From NCBI GenBank assembly GCA_016743235.1, contig VRZD01000008.1, positions 124,001 through 188,000 on the forward strand: a DNA stretch of 64,000 nt, written 5' to 3'. Each line of letters starts with the position of its first letter. Within the stretch, counting starts at the first letter, position 1. The position numbers and the translations under genes were made by a program. Below the pieces are notes generated by a model. It was not told where the DNA came from. It did no database searches and was given only the letters and a program-made list of their open reading frames with translations. This stretch comes from Pantanalinema sp. GBBB05 (GTDB lineage Bacteria; Cyanobacteriota; Cyanobacteriia; Leptolyngbyales; Leptolyngbyaceae). Shown piece after piece: positions 37,901 to 46,894 of the stretch.

Positions 37901-39088
37901 GATATTGCCAGCTTGGGGTAAAGGGGTTGAGGTAAAGGGCGTACCACCGATCGTCTGAGGTACATTAGCTCCAGCTATGGTTGATAACCCCGATCGCAGA
38001 ATCACCGCTGGAGTGGTCGTCAGTGTAGTGTAATCGGGGTCAGTGGTAGGAATCGCTGTATCGGGTCGAGTGATGCGGATATTACCGCCCTGAATGCTTC
38101 CGGTTGCCTCGACCTTCAGTGCAGCTCCCGTATAGTTACCAAAGATGACATTGCCATGCGCCCGAATGATGGGATCAAACAGGCTAATTACGTTGCCAGG
38201 CGCACCTGTTGTGGTCAGTAACGCAATGTCGCCCCCACTATTGAAATGAGCATCACCGGAAATAGTGCCATCACTGATGAGCGTTAACTGATTGCCTGCT
38301 TGAATCAGCGTTTGGGGATGGGACAACGCCAGAATATCAATACCAGCATTCCCTTGCATCAGCAAGTTTCCCCTGGCGATCGCTTGAAACGGCTGGGTGT
38401 CGCTATCTCTAACTTGTAATGTGTCCCGAGCCGATAGCGTTAAATCTCGTCCAGCGTGTAATTGTCCTTGTAACTCCAGACGATCGGCATCCAGGGTTAA
38501 ATCTTGTCCGGTGGTGAGATCACCGTGATTAATTAGAGTCGCTCCGACGGGACTCTGACCCCGTTGTAATCCCGTTGGCACAGAAATGGTCAGGAGGTCT
38601 GGTGCCATCGGATTGGTCGCACTAAACTCACTACCATCAGTAAACTGAATTGCTGCCGCTGTGGAGGCTAAGAAGGAGCCGCGAATATCCAGGCTGGCCT
38701 CAGCACCAAAGATGATCCCATTAGGATTGAGCAAAAATAGATTGGCATTACCCAGTACACCCAGTTTGCCGTTGATGGTGGATGGATTCAGCCCGGTTAC
38801 CCGAGTCAAAATATTGCTGACCCCTGGATCCTGGAAGTACAGCGATCGCCCACGATCGACATTGAATTCCCGAAAACTATGGAACAGGTTGCTACCCACC
38901 TGTTTACCACCCTGAATCGTATCGACAGCACCTTGGGAACGAACGCTGGAGGATGTCGTTCCTAACGTGGTATCAGGGACAAGTTGTGCCAGTGTTGGTG
39001 TTTTTAACTGAGGCAGCAGCAAAGTCAGGAGCGCCAACCCTAGCCTAAGTTGAGCGAAGCGCGATCGGCAGAGGTTGCCGTGACCCAT
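34955..39088 (-). CDS. filamentous haemagglutinin-like TpsA exoprotein, paralogue 1
   Basis: 1377 residues from the ATG at 39088 (GGAGG 6 bp upstream). A signal peptide (LGLALLTLLLPQLKTPTLA) leads into a two-partner secretion domain: QLVPDTTLG, NLFHSFREFNV, GRSLYFQDPGVSNILTRVTG and NANLFLLNPNGIIFG. The remainder is a long run of Gly/Asn/Thr-rich beta-helix repeats of the type GNGGxIxLxA. It ends with a conserved non-repeat segment holding two spaced cysteines (IVQTCSAQERRN and VQSCQLAP). Such proteins are secreted through a TpsB outer-membrane pore and act in adhesion, aggregation or contact. No TpsB gene is in the window. Confidence 0.92.
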   Translation of the reverse strand: MGHGNLCRSRFAQLRLGLALLTLLLPQLKTPTLAQLVPDTTLGTTSSSVRSQGAVDTIQGGKQVGSNLFHSFREFNVDRGRSLYFQDPGVSNILTRVTGLNPSTINGKLGVLGNANLFLLNPNGIIFGAEASLDIRGSFLASTAAAIQFTDGSEFSATNPMAPDLLTISVPTGLQRGQSPVGATLINHGDLTTGQDLTLDADRLELQGQLHAGRDLTLSARDTLQVRDSDTQPFQAIARGNLLMQGNAGIDILALSHPQTLIQAGNQLTLISDGTISGDAHFNSGGDIALLTTTGAPGNVISLFDPIIRAHGNVIFGNYTGAALKVEATGSIQGGNIRITRPDTAIPTTDPDYTTLTTTPAVILRSGLSTIAGANVPQTIGGTPFTSTPLPQAGNITVGTINTSSTTGNGGTILLSARNGNIRTANLNAQTTAIRSNSIAGNGGDILLSTTNGNITVTPTAEATTAINSSSTAQGNQVAAGNGGLVRLTATNGNIQVNGATSTLSTSNRINLVDLSGVSGNGGAVTLIATQDIQHSGRIETLSSSNFNHAGNGGDVVISSTAGTIQTDLITTTTSGTTNYATLFPDSSPGPNARGTHVVIGANGANAGNVTLTAPHGSITTNAIAARATSTGGASGTVSLSAGGNIRTGNLTTQANSIGAPTATAGDISVTSTGGSLTTGSINTTSVADRFHYYTGQPYSVGDPVEPYTSIRGQGGRVQLSAPGAIAVQQGIFSSGGDGAGDIRITSQTAFVADRLIIGSDTFGAGSGGDITITAPSITLLNGTQISASAHSSGSGGTVTLQAPEFVTIQGITAQAPTILGNIAIGVTGFLPNTTVGNFASTGAKGAYVTALNSNSLSLGFLSLPPGTLYPSGVFTQTTSQATGQGGEISIQTNRLNVQDGGTIATTTFGQGNAGTLSLQANDISVRNGSILAGVAAGATGNGGLIDLQARSLTLTDQGQIQAKTLGQGRAGDIHIQTDTATITSRLSGIISGSGDPEHQGGAIGDGGSIQLNADTLRVLNRGILSTSTFTSGRSGNMTITTQVLELTNGGQLSATTEGQGAAGNITVNAGDRLTIAGAPSGIFANTGRGSTGNGGSIFVTTNDVLMQDRARITVDSQGLGRGGDIHLSAHQVALDHQATIFAETASTQGGNIQLQVRDLLLLRHNSLISASAGTAQAGGNGGNIRINAGFVVGVLRENSDITANAFTGNGGRVDITAQGIFGLQFQPHLTPWSDITASSQFGINGIVTLNTPNVDPSRGLVQLPTDVTDSSHQIVQTCSAQERRNSFVITGRGGVAPDPTEVLNQTIVWQGDKGGGDRADRRDQVGQRTGSDRIAIIEATGWNQNADGSISLITDAASTIPAIAVQSCQLAPVGEE

Positions 39089-39238
39089 GATGTACCTCCA
39101 AGTATGCAGCTCATTAGGGATAGCAAAGTCTGCATGTACCCTAATGTGCCCAGATCTCACGAAAGAGCGGTTATTTGTGTAAGTTATTCAGGCATTCAGC
39201 GGGGTGTCAGGCAAATCTGCCGATTCCAGCTTGACCCA

Positions 39239-42200
39239 TTACGGCTGTTGGTCAGAGTCATAGCCTGGACAAGTTGACACTGGGAGTTGCGATCGGGCAG
39301 CCTCAGCCCCTGCCATCAGGGAAATCGAGGCGTCTTCATGTTGAATCCAGCCAGTCGCTTCGATGATCTCAGTGGGCGGTGGAGAGGATGGCGCAGGATT
39401 GACATCCGTTTGCCTGACCTGGTCGGGCTGGCGATCTATTTTAGGTTGTGGACGATCGCTCCAAACGCCGGTTTGGTTCAGGGCTTCCGTGGGATCAGGT
39501 GAAACACCACCGCGTCCCGTCATCACAAAGCTATTGCGGCGTTCTTGAGCAGAGCAGGTTTGCACAATTTGGTTACTGGAGTCCGTGACATCTGCGGGTA
39601 ACTGGACTAATCCTCGACTGGGATCTACATTCGGTGTATTTAACGTGACAATCCCGTTAATCCCAAATTGCGAACTAGCGGTAATGTCACTCCAGGGAGT
39701 GAGACGGGGTTGAAATTGTAAGCCAAAGATTCCCTGGGTTGTGATATCAATCCGTCCCCCATTCCCCGTAAATGCATTTGCCGTGATGTCGCTATTTTCT
39801 CGTAAGACGCCAACGACAAAGCCAGCGTTGATCCGAATATTGCCCCCATTGCCCCCCGCTTGAGCGGTTCCAGCGCTGGCAGAAATCAAACTGTTGTGGC
39901 GCAGGAGCAGTAAATCCCGCACTTGCATCTGAATATTACCGCCCTGAGTACTGGCAGTTTCGGCAAATATCGTCGCGCGATCGTCTAGTGTGACTTGTTG
40001 GGCAAACAGGTAGATATCCCCACCTCGCCCCAGTCCCCGGCTACCGACATTGATTCTTGCTCCGGACTGCATCAATAATTCGCCGGTGTTGAGCACAATG
40101 TTGCCACCGTCCCCCGTCGCTTGCCGCCCGCCAATCCAACCGGTGTTAGCAAACAAGCCACTAGAGTTACCTGAAATCAAAATGCGATCGCGAGCATTCA
40201 CGGTAATATCGCCCGCATCCCCACGGCTTTCAGTCGTAGCAGATAATCCTCCTCGATTGGTCAGTTCCACAACTCTAGCGATGACATCAATGTTGCCACT
40301 GCGACCATCACTGAAGGTGGAGGCACTCACCAGTCCCTCATTTAAGATCTGCAAGGTGTCTGCCGTTAGGTGAATGTTTCCCCCATCCCCAACCCCCCTG
40401 CTCCGTTCGGTCGGAGTGCTACTACCTGAAACAATGCCGCTGAAATTGTCTGCGATCGTCAGTCCCTCGGCTACCTGAATTTGAATATCTCCAGCATCGC
40501 CGACTCCGCGAGTGAGCGTTTGGATACGACCACGATTGGTTAAGGCTAACGATCGGGCAGACACAGTGAGATCGCCGCCATTGCCTGTAGCATTCCTGGC
40601 TACCCCAGTGGAGATTGTCCCGTTGGCTAAGTTCACTGTCCCGGTTGCCTGAACCGTCACATTACCCGCCTTGCCCTGTCCAGCGGTTTCAGTCGAAATT
40701 CGGGCTTGATTCGTCAGGAATAAGTCCTTCGCAAATACGGCAATATTGCCCCCATTACCACTGGTTTCAGGCTCAGTATTAGCTAAAATGGCACTGTTTC
40801 GACCACTTAACGTCACTTGATCAATCGGTTGGGTAGCCGTTCCTAACGTAATTGATCCCGCCTGCCCTGCTCCGCTGGTACTTGTACGAATCTGTCCGCC
40901 ATCCGTGACGGTAAGGCGATCGATCAACAGAGTAATTTCTCCAGCATTTCCGGCTGTGACCGTTTCAGCACTAATCACCGCATTTTTCTGCAATGACAGA
41001 TTGCCAGCATTAATTTGAATGTTGCTCCCATTCCCAATACTTTCGGCGATGGTGCGGCTAAAGATGCCACTTTCCCGCGTTGCCGATCCGGCGATCAATA
41101 AATTGCCGGGTATCCCTTGATTGGTAAGATTCAGTCGAATGTTACCGCCTTGACCATTCGCCTTAGATTCTAAGCTGCTGGAAATATAGCCACCGTTGAG
41201 CAGTTCTAATCCGCCTGCTTGAATGTCAATTGTGCCACCCTGCCGATTAATGCCCCGAGTGCTATTGAATCCGCTCGTCACGTTGCTCGCAATGCCAGTG
41301 CCAGGGCTATCTTTTTCCTCTGTACGAACGCGAAATCCTGCCAAGCTAATTAAACCAGTGGCTCGAATGGTAATATCGCCTGCCCGTGTGCCGACACCTT
41401 CACCGAAATGATTGGCGAGGATCTCTGATCCATCTCGCATGGTGAGGGAACCAGTATTCAGGGTGATATTGCCCCCGTTTCCGGTGGAGTATAAATCTGC
41501 AAAGGAAAAGATCGCACTAGGTCGATCGCCGCTGCCAACTCCAGAGAGTTGAGTTCTATCCAGCACGTTGATGGTGATATTGCCACTATCGCCACTGGCT
41601 TCGAAACGGCTACTACTGCGAATTTGAGCGCCATCTGTCAAAAATAACGATCGGGCGGTGATGGATGTATCGCCCGCATTACCAGAAGCGAAGGTATCAT
41701 TCTGCCAAACAGAGTCACGCAATAATCGAATGTCACCGCCCGCCTGCACGGTCATTTGTCCACCCTGACCACTGCCATAGGTACTGACATCTGTTATCCC
41801 GGTAGCAGTGATGTCACTCGGAGCCGTGATGCGAACATCGCCAGCCAGTCCGTTCTCGCTGCTGCTATCAATATGGTTGAAGCTGACGGTACTCCCAGAA
41901 TTGAGCGTCACATCACCGCTATCGTTATCGCCGAAGTAGCTGTAAGTCAGGAGATCTTGAACGGCGATCGCTTGACCAGCGGTAATGCTGAGATCGCCCC
42001 CGGCTCCAAAGGTTGACCAGGTACTAATCGCATCGGCTGTAACGCTACCCCCTGCCGTGACTGTAATTGCGCCGCCATTACCAAAGGTCACATCATCATC
42101 GCTGTAAGCCAATAGATTGCCGACGGCAATATTGCCCTTGGGGGCAGTTAACCGAATCGTTCCGGCATTGCCACTATCAGTGCCGACATTGAGCAATTGT

Positions 42201-43531
42201 CCGTTGGTGGTGATGTCAGCCGCACTGGTTAAGGTAATCGCTCCTTGTAATGTGCCAATGCTTTGGGTATTGATACTGCCACCCTGGTCGGCGGTTAATC
42301 TGACTACACCATTCGGAACCGTGGTGACAGCACCTTGTAAGGTAATACCTGGATTCGGGACAATGCCAGTCCCCGTTGTGCTACCGGGAACCACGCCATT
42401 GGGATTGGTGTAGCGGAGGGTTGACTGTCCCGATCGCACAATTAACCCCGCTTGACGGTTGAGGATGGTGTCATCGCCAATGAACGGAGCGGCACCATCG
42501 GGAGTGGTAATATCGACCGTTCCTTGAATCCGCACGTTCCCCCCTGCTTCGATCAGCAAGGAGGCTCCAGTATAGTTCAGGGCTAAATCGACATCGCCTG
42601 TCGTCGTAATAATCGGATCAAATCGGCTAGTGACCGTTGCCAGCCCGCCAGAGAGCGATCGCACTTGGAAATTACCTTGGCTGAGGAACCGCGCATCTGC
42701 CGAAATCACCCCATCACTGATCAAACTCAAATTGCCACCACTCTGCACCGGGATGTGAGTGGAATGGTTGAGCGCCAGAATATCGATGCCACGATCGCCT
42801 TGGATGGTTAGATCCCGACCAGCTTGAGCCAGAAACGGCTGAGTTGGCGTATCCCGTACTTGGACGGTATCGGCTGCCAGTAGGGTTAAATCTCGACCCG
42901 CTTGAAGACGACCCTGTAGCTCTAAGCGATCGGCGGCTAACGTCAAATTCTGTCCAACTGTTAGTTGTCCCTGGTTGGCGATCGGGGCTGGGGAGGCAGT
43001 GCGCCCTCGCTGTAAGCCGATCGGCACAGCGATCGTCAGCAAGGGTTGAGTCACCAGATCCGTTGTGCCAAATTCACTACCATCCGAAAATTGAATCGCC
43101 TTCGCTGTTGTTGCCACAAACGAGCCACGAATATCTAAGCTAGCGTTGGCTCCAAACAGGATGCCATTGGGATTGAGTAGAAATAAGTTAGCATTACCCT
43201 CTACGCCGAGCTTGCCATCAATTTTGGATGAATTCCGTCCAGTCACGCGGGTGAGAATGTTGGTTACACCGGGATCACTGAAGTAAACTGATCGACCCCT
43301 GCCAACATTAAACTCAGAAAAGCTATGAAACAGGTTGCTGCCGGCTCGGATGCCACCCTGAATTGTCTCGCGATCGCCTTGATGGTGAACAGTAGACGAT
43401 CGGGAGCCAAAGATAGTATCGGGCACTAATTGCGCTGGCACCGGAGCACAAAGTTCAGTTAGCCAGATAGCGCTACTGACCAATCCCAGGCTCCATTGAA
43501 ACCAAAGTGACCCAGACGAATTGCGATTCAT
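39239..43531 (-). CDS. filamentous haemagglutinin-like TpsA exoprotein, paralogue 2
   Basis: 1430 residues. Same architecture as the gene downstream of it: signal peptide (LGLVSSAIWLTELCAPVPA), secretion domain (QLVPDTIFGSRSS, NLFHSFSEFNVGRGRSVYF, NANLFLLNPNGILFG), beta-helix repeats and a C-terminal segment with IVQTCSAQERRN and STCPGYDSD. The middle repeats differ between paralogues. About 330 bp near the 3' ends (39.62-39.95 kb and 35.31-35.64 kb) are nearly identical, which suggests gene conversion or a recent partial duplication. The 150-bp gap between the genes allows one transcript. The ribosome binding site is weak. Confidence 0.92.
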   Translation of the reverse strand: MNRNSSGSLWFQWSLGLVSSAIWLTELCAPVPAQLVPDTIFGSRSSTVHHQGDRETIQGGIRAGSNLFHSFSEFNVGRGRSVYFSDPGVTNILTRVTGRNSSKIDGKLGVEGNANLFLLNPNGILFGANASLDIRGSFVATTAKAIQFSDGSEFGTTDLVTQPLLTIAVPIGLQRGRTASPAPIANQGQLTVGQNLTLAADRLELQGRLQAGRDLTLLAADTVQVRDTPTQPFLAQAGRDLTIQGDRGIDILALNHSTHIPVQSGGNLSLISDGVISADARFLSQGNFQVRSLSGGLATVTSRFDPIITTTGDVDLALNYTGASLLIEAGGNVRIQGTVDITTPDGAAPFIGDDTILNRQAGLIVRSGQSTLRYTNPNGVVPGSTTGTGIVPNPGITLQGAVTTVPNGVVRLTADQGGSINTQSIGTLQGAITLTSAADITTNGQLLNVGTDSGNAGTIRLTAPKGNIAVGNLLAYSDDDVTFGNGGAITVTAGGSVTADAISTWSTFGAGGDLSITAGQAIAVQDLLTYSYFGDNDSGDVTLNSGSTVSFNHIDSSSENGLAGDVRITAPSDITATGITDVSTYGSGQGGQMTVQAGGDIRLLRDSVWQNDTFASGNAGDTSITARSLFLTDGAQIRSSSRFEASGDSGNITINVLDRTQLSGVGSGDRPSAIFSFADLYSTGNGGNITLNTGSLTMRDGSEILANHFGEGVGTRAGDITIRATGLISLAGFRVRTEEKDSPGTGIASNVTSGFNSTRGINRQGGTIDIQAGGLELLNGGYISSSLESKANGQGGNIRLNLTNQGIPGNLLIAGSATRESGIFSRTIAESIGNGSNIQINAGNLSLQKNAVISAETVTAGNAGEITLLIDRLTVTDGGQIRTSTSGAGQAGSITLGTATQPIDQVTLSGRNSAILANTEPETSGNGGNIAVFAKDLFLTNQARISTETAGQGKAGNVTVQATGTVNLANGTISTGVARNATGNGGDLTVSARSLALTNRGRIQTLTRGVGDAGDIQIQVAEGLTIADNFSGIVSGSSTPTERSRGVGDGGNIHLTADTLQILNEGLVSASTFSDGRSGNIDVIARVVELTNRGGLSATTESRGDAGDITVNARDRILISGNSSGLFANTGWIGGRQATGDGGNIVLNTGELLMQSGARINVGSRGLGRGGDIYLFAQQVTLDDRATIFAETASTQGGNIQMQVRDLLLLRHNSLISASAGTAQAGGNGGNIRINAGFVVGVLRENSDITANAFTGNGGRIDITTQGIFGLQFQPRLTPWSDITASSQFGINGIVTLNTPNVDPSRGLVQLPADVTDSSNQIVQTCSAQERRNSFVMTGRGGVSPDPTEALNQTGVWSDRPQPKIDRQPDQVRQTDVNPAPSSPPPTEIIEATGWIQHEDASISLMAGAEAARSQLPVSTCPGYDSDQQP

Positions 43532-43712
43532 ACTATGCCAATAGCCATCCGTGAACTGCCAAAGTTGAGCGATAAATGTGGGAGCAGATGCGCCTCATGA
43601 CCACTGGCTGCTTCAAGGTCGAGGATGACGGACCGTTGATTTAGCCAGCAAACTGGCATCAAGAAACTAAGTATTTAATTTACTAGAGAATTTAAGTTCA
43701 GATGCTCGGGGT

Positions 43713-44180
43713 TTATCCTAGTTCTGCATCCGCAAAAACTTCTTTTAACATGCCCAACCCCATTAAGACGGTGGACAATTGCTCTTCAGTCAACTGATTT
43801 AATAACGTGGCAATGCGATCGCGCGTATTTTCTTGGCTCTGTTGTAAATGCGCGGACCCGACTTCCGTTAATTTCAGCGCCACATGGCGACGTTCTTGGG
43901 GACGTTCTGCTCGATCGATAAAGCCCCGTTGGACTAAGCGATCGGTCATCGCGGAAGCGGTCGCCCGCGTCACGCCTAAATGCTCGGCGACATCGGATAA
44001 GGAAGCACCTGGATGCACATTCAGAAAGGCTAATACCCGAAATTGGGGTACAGATAGCAAGGAGGCGCTTTGACTACGCATTTCGGTGCGGATGAATTGC
44101 ATCACTGGCAAAATTGTGTCCATTAATTCGGTAGCACACTCTTTTGGCGTTATGGTCTGAGCAAGTTGATCCGAACTCAT
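43713..44180 (-). CDS. MarR-family transcription regulator
   Basis: 155 residues. A winged helix-turn-helix of MarR type: LLSVPQFRVLAFLNVHPGASLSDVAEHLGVTRATASAMTDRLVQRGFIDRAE, followed by the wing RPQERRHVALKLTEVG and C-terminal dimer helices. MarR dimers usually repress neighbouring genes until a ligand or oxidant releases them. The upstream 980-bp region carries palindromes and phased repeats that could be its targets; the divergent genes there are a lipid kinase and an SDR. No conserved redox cysteine is visible. Confidence 0.9.
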   Translation of the reverse strand: MSSDQLAQTITPKECATELMDTILPVMQFIRTEMRSQSASLLSVPQFRVLAFLNVHPGASLSDVAEHLGVTRATASAMTDRLVQRGFIDRAERPQERRHVALKLTEVGSAHLQQSQENTRDRIATLLNQLTEEQLSTVLMGLGMLKEVFADAELG

Positions 44181-44216
44181 GCGATCGCACGTCTCCTAAC
44201 AGTTGAGCATCGGGAT

Positions 44217-44235
44217 CCCCAATGAATCATTGGGG
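44217..44235. promoter_or_regulatory. hairpin/operator candidate upstream of the MarR gene
   Basis: Perfect inverted repeat CCCCAATG-AAT-CATTGGGG located 37-55 bp before the MarR ATG. A position typical for an autoregulatory operator, although it could also fold as a leader hairpin. Confidence 0.4.
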
Positions 44236-44720
44236 TTCAGTCGGTCGGTTCTGTCCATGAACGGAACGACTGTTGCCCGAACATCAAGCTCGCTCCAAGA
44301 GATTACCAGACCTAGCGCTGCCAAAATCCCTATGGCGTGATACATCGGATTGTAACGGCAGATGACAAACTTCTGAGCAAATCTGAACTACTGGTAATAT
44401 TTGTTGCTCTTAGAGCAGGCTGATCAACAGATCCGGCGCCTGTTCGATCCTCCTCACTCCCCTGGAGAAAAGCAGGGAACCGTTCGCAACGTGTGTGTGC
44501 AGCACATACCAGACGTTTGAAGTTCCCCTCGTCCGGAGAGATTGAGGGAAGCTGAATATTGATTGACAACGACTTACTTCAGCTGCGTTGGTAGTGGATT
44601 GGCTAGAGATGAGAGAATAATTTTGATGAGAGAGCCTTGGGGTCATGACGATCGCGCCGCCATGCCACGACTGGTGAATTCCCCCTCAAGCGATCGGGCG
44701 GCAATTAAATGGAATGGCTG

Positions 44721-44919
44721 CACAATTGAATTGATCCATTTAACAATTAGATTCGCTCTATGATCAATGTCTTTTGCATAGAGTAATACCATAGGTGCAG
44801 CGCTCACAATTGAGGATGCAGGCGTGACGATCGCATAATTAGACCAGACAATGGCATGGATCAGTACCACAATTGAATTGATTCTATGATCAACCTTTCT
44901 GTAATAGATCAATATTGAT
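44721..44919. repeat. phased CACAATTGA repeats and ATCAATATTGAT palindrome
   Basis: CACAATTGA occurs at 44721, 44805 and 44868: spacings 84 and 63 bp, both multiples of 21 (two helical turns). The first and third copies extend to CACAATTGAATTGAT and are each followed by TCTATGATCAA, directly in the third and after 21 extra bases in the first. The palindrome lies at 44908-44919. The layout suggests repeated binding sites on one DNA face. Confidence 0.5.
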
Positions 44920-45158
44920 GAGCTATAGAAACTCTGACGCATGACAAGCCACGTTCGATCGATGAATCCAGAGGCTGGAGGATAATGCCGGAGTGTCACA
45001 GCGAGCCACAATTTATCCCTTCACTATCTCCAGCCAATCTTCACCCTTGATCGCGAACCTGAGCAATTCTCTTCGCAAAAAATCTACCAGGCGAGACAGG
45101 CATTTGCCGGGGCAATTCCGGCATAGTAAGGGCAAGATTCAATCATGCAGAGGAACCA

Positions 45159-46079
45159 TTGGTGGGAAAAGCATTGCTTGTCGTCAATTCCCGGGCGAGA
45201 CAGGCACAACAAAAGTTAGCTGACGCCATCGCTCAGCTTCATGCCTGTGGCTTAGAGTGGATTAAAGTGGCGCCACCGCAAGCGTCAGAGATTTCAGACG
45301 CCATTCGGCACCATCAGTCGCAAGTCGATCGCGTTGTGATTGCAGGCGGAGATGGCACCCTGAATGCTGCCATTCCTGGGTTGCTTGATACGCAATTACC
45401 CTTGGGCATTCTGCCGCTCGGCACCGCCAATGATTTAGCCCGAACGCTAGGCATTCCCACCGATCTAGCCGCTGCTTGCAAAATTCTGACTGCCGGACAA
45501 TTAGAACGGATCGATTTGGGTCAGGTGAACGATCGCTATTTCTTTAATGTCGCCAGCATTGGCTTAAGTGTGCAGATCACCCGCAAGCTGAATCGGGAAA
45601 CGAAACAACAGTGGGGAATTCTCGCCTACCCGATCGCGGCGTTGCAAGCCTTAAATCGCTCTCGACCCTTTTGGGCAACTGTCTCACGCGATAATGGGCA
45701 ATCCCAACGGATGAGAACGATTCAAATCGCCGTGGGCAATGGGCGGTATTACGGCGGCGGGATGACTGTTACGGCTGATGCCACAATTAATAGCCAACAA
45801 TTGGACGTGTATAGTCTCAATCTGCAACACTGGTGGCAACTGTTAGCCATTCTGCCTGCCATGCGATCGGGTGACCATACGTCATGGTCGTTTGTTGAGG
45901 ATTTTCAGGCGCAGACGATCACGGTGGAAACAGCTCGTCCCATGCCAATTAATACTGATGGTGAAATTACAACTTACACACCAGCCAGATTTCAGGTTCT
46001 TCCTCAAGCAATCTCAGTCTTCTGTAGTCAAGAGGCGAACTTGATCGCTGACCATTCCGCTCAATCTGTTGTGACCTAG
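45159..46079 (+). CDS. diacylglycerol/sphingoid-type lipid kinase (YegS/BmrU-like)
   Basis: 306 residues. DAGK catalytic domain: VNSRARQAQQKLADA, VVIAGGDGTLNAAIPG (nucleotide-binding GGDGT), LPLGTANDLARTLGIP, and the C-terminal NGRYYGGGMTVTADA and MPINTDGE. These enzymes phosphorylate diacylglycerol, phosphatidylglycerol or sphingoid lipids at the membrane. The start is TTG at 45159 or GTG at 45162; AGAGGAA just upstream fits either. The next gene (SDR) starts 15 bp after its stop, so the two likely form an operon. Confidence 0.9.
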   Translation: MVGKALLVVNSRARQAQQKLADAIAQLHACGLEWIKVAPPQASEISDAIRHHQSQVDRVVIAGGDGTLNAAIPGLLDTQLPLGILPLGTANDLARTLGIPTDLAAACKILTAGQLERIDLGQVNDRYFFNVASIGLSVQITRKLNRETKQQWGILAYPIAALQALNRSRPFWATVSRDNGQSQRMRTIQIAVGNGRYYGGGMTVTADATINSQQLDVYSLNLQHWWQLLAILPAMRSGDHTSWSFVEDFQAQTITVETARPMPINTDGEITTYTPARFQVLPQAISVFCSQEANLIADHSAQSVVT

Positions 46080-46094
46080 GAGCAATGCATCACT

Positions 46095-46889
46095 ATGGAT
46101 CTGCAATTGACAAACAAAGTCGCCTTGGTGACTGGCTCGACGGCAGGAATTGGGTTAGCGATCGCCACTACACTGGCGGCAGAAGGAGCCACAGTCATCA
46201 TTAATGGTCGTACGCAGGAACGAGTCAATGCCGCGATCGAGCAAATCAAGCAAACAGTCCCTACCGCTAATCTGCAAGGCATTGTTGCTGACTTAGGCAC
46301 GGTTGATGGGGCTAATACTCTCTTTCAGCAGGTGCCATCGGTCGATATTTTGGTGAATAACCTAGGCATCTATGGAGCCAAAGCCTTTCCTGAGATCTCG
46401 GATGATGAATGGCTGCAATTTCTGGACGTGAACGTGATGAGTGGGGTGCGGTTGTCTCGCCATTACCTCCCTATGATGCTGCAACAGAACTGGGGGCGGA
46501 TCATTTTTATCTCCAGTGAGTCTGGCGTTAATATTCCCGCCGAAATGATTCATTATGGGGTGACTAAAACCGCTCAATTGGCGTTAGCTCGAGGATTAGC
46601 TGAAACTACGATCGGTACAAATGTGACGGTGAATTCGGTCTTACCGGGACCGACGCGATCGGAAGGGGTAGAAGACTTCATTCAAGGCTTAGCGAAAGAA
46701 CGAAATATGAGTCCGGCTCAGGTAGAGCAAGAGTTTTTTCAGACCACGCGACCCTCTTCCCTATTGCAACGCTTTGCCACCACTGAGGAAGTTGCCGCTT
46801 TAGTGGCTTTTGTCGCCAGTCCTCGCTCGTCAGCGACCAATGGCGCGGCCTTGCGGGTAGATGGCGGCGTCGTGCGATCAATTATCTAA
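46095..46889 (+). CDS. short-chain dehydrogenase/reductase
   Basis: 264 residues, classical SDR. Cofactor motif TGSTAGIG, NNLG at the end of beta-4, catalytic Ser in FISSESG and Tyr/Lys in HYGVTKTA, then VNSVLPGPTRSEG. An Arg in NGRTQERV after beta-2 favours NADP(H). The insertion GVEDFIQGLAKERNMSPAQVEQEFF is typical of a subgroup of uncharacterised oxidoreductases. Substrate unknown. It follows the lipid kinase by 15 bp and converges with devA, leaving only 5 bp between stops. Confidence 0.92.
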   Translation: MDLQLTNKVALVTGSTAGIGLAIATTLAAEGATVIINGRTQERVNAAIEQIKQTVPTANLQGIVADLGTVDGANTLFQQVPSVDILVNNLGIYGAKAFPEISDDEWLQFLDVNVMSGVRLSRHYLPMMLQQNWGRIIFISSESGVNIPAEMIHYGVTKTAQLALARGLAETTIGTNVTVNSVLPGPTRSEGVEDFIQGLAKERNMSPAQVEQEFFQTTRPSSLLQRFATTEEVAALVAFVASPRSSATNGAALRVDGGVVRSII

Positions 46890-46894
46890 CCCTG

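Larger units (their letters stand above)
44181..45158. other. long intergenic region with phased repeats
   Basis: 978 bp between the MarR gene and the lipid-kinase gene. It contains a perfect hairpin near the MarR start (44217-44235), three CACAATTGA copies (44721, 44805, 44868) and a 12-bp palindrome (44908-44919). Open frames around 44330-45011 on the minus strand have no ribosome binding sites or protein-like composition and were not called. Confidence 0.5.

Noticed and set aside
34955..43531. Periodic GGC/ACC-rich repeats that might be taken for a CRISPR array or tandem DNA repeat
   Set aside because: The period is degenerate and in frame; it encodes the beta-helix repeats of the haemagglutinin-like proteins.
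44330..45011. Several short minus-strand open frames in the MarR-lipid kinase spacer
   Set aside because: They overlap one another in different frames, lack ribosome binding sites and cross the phased repeats.
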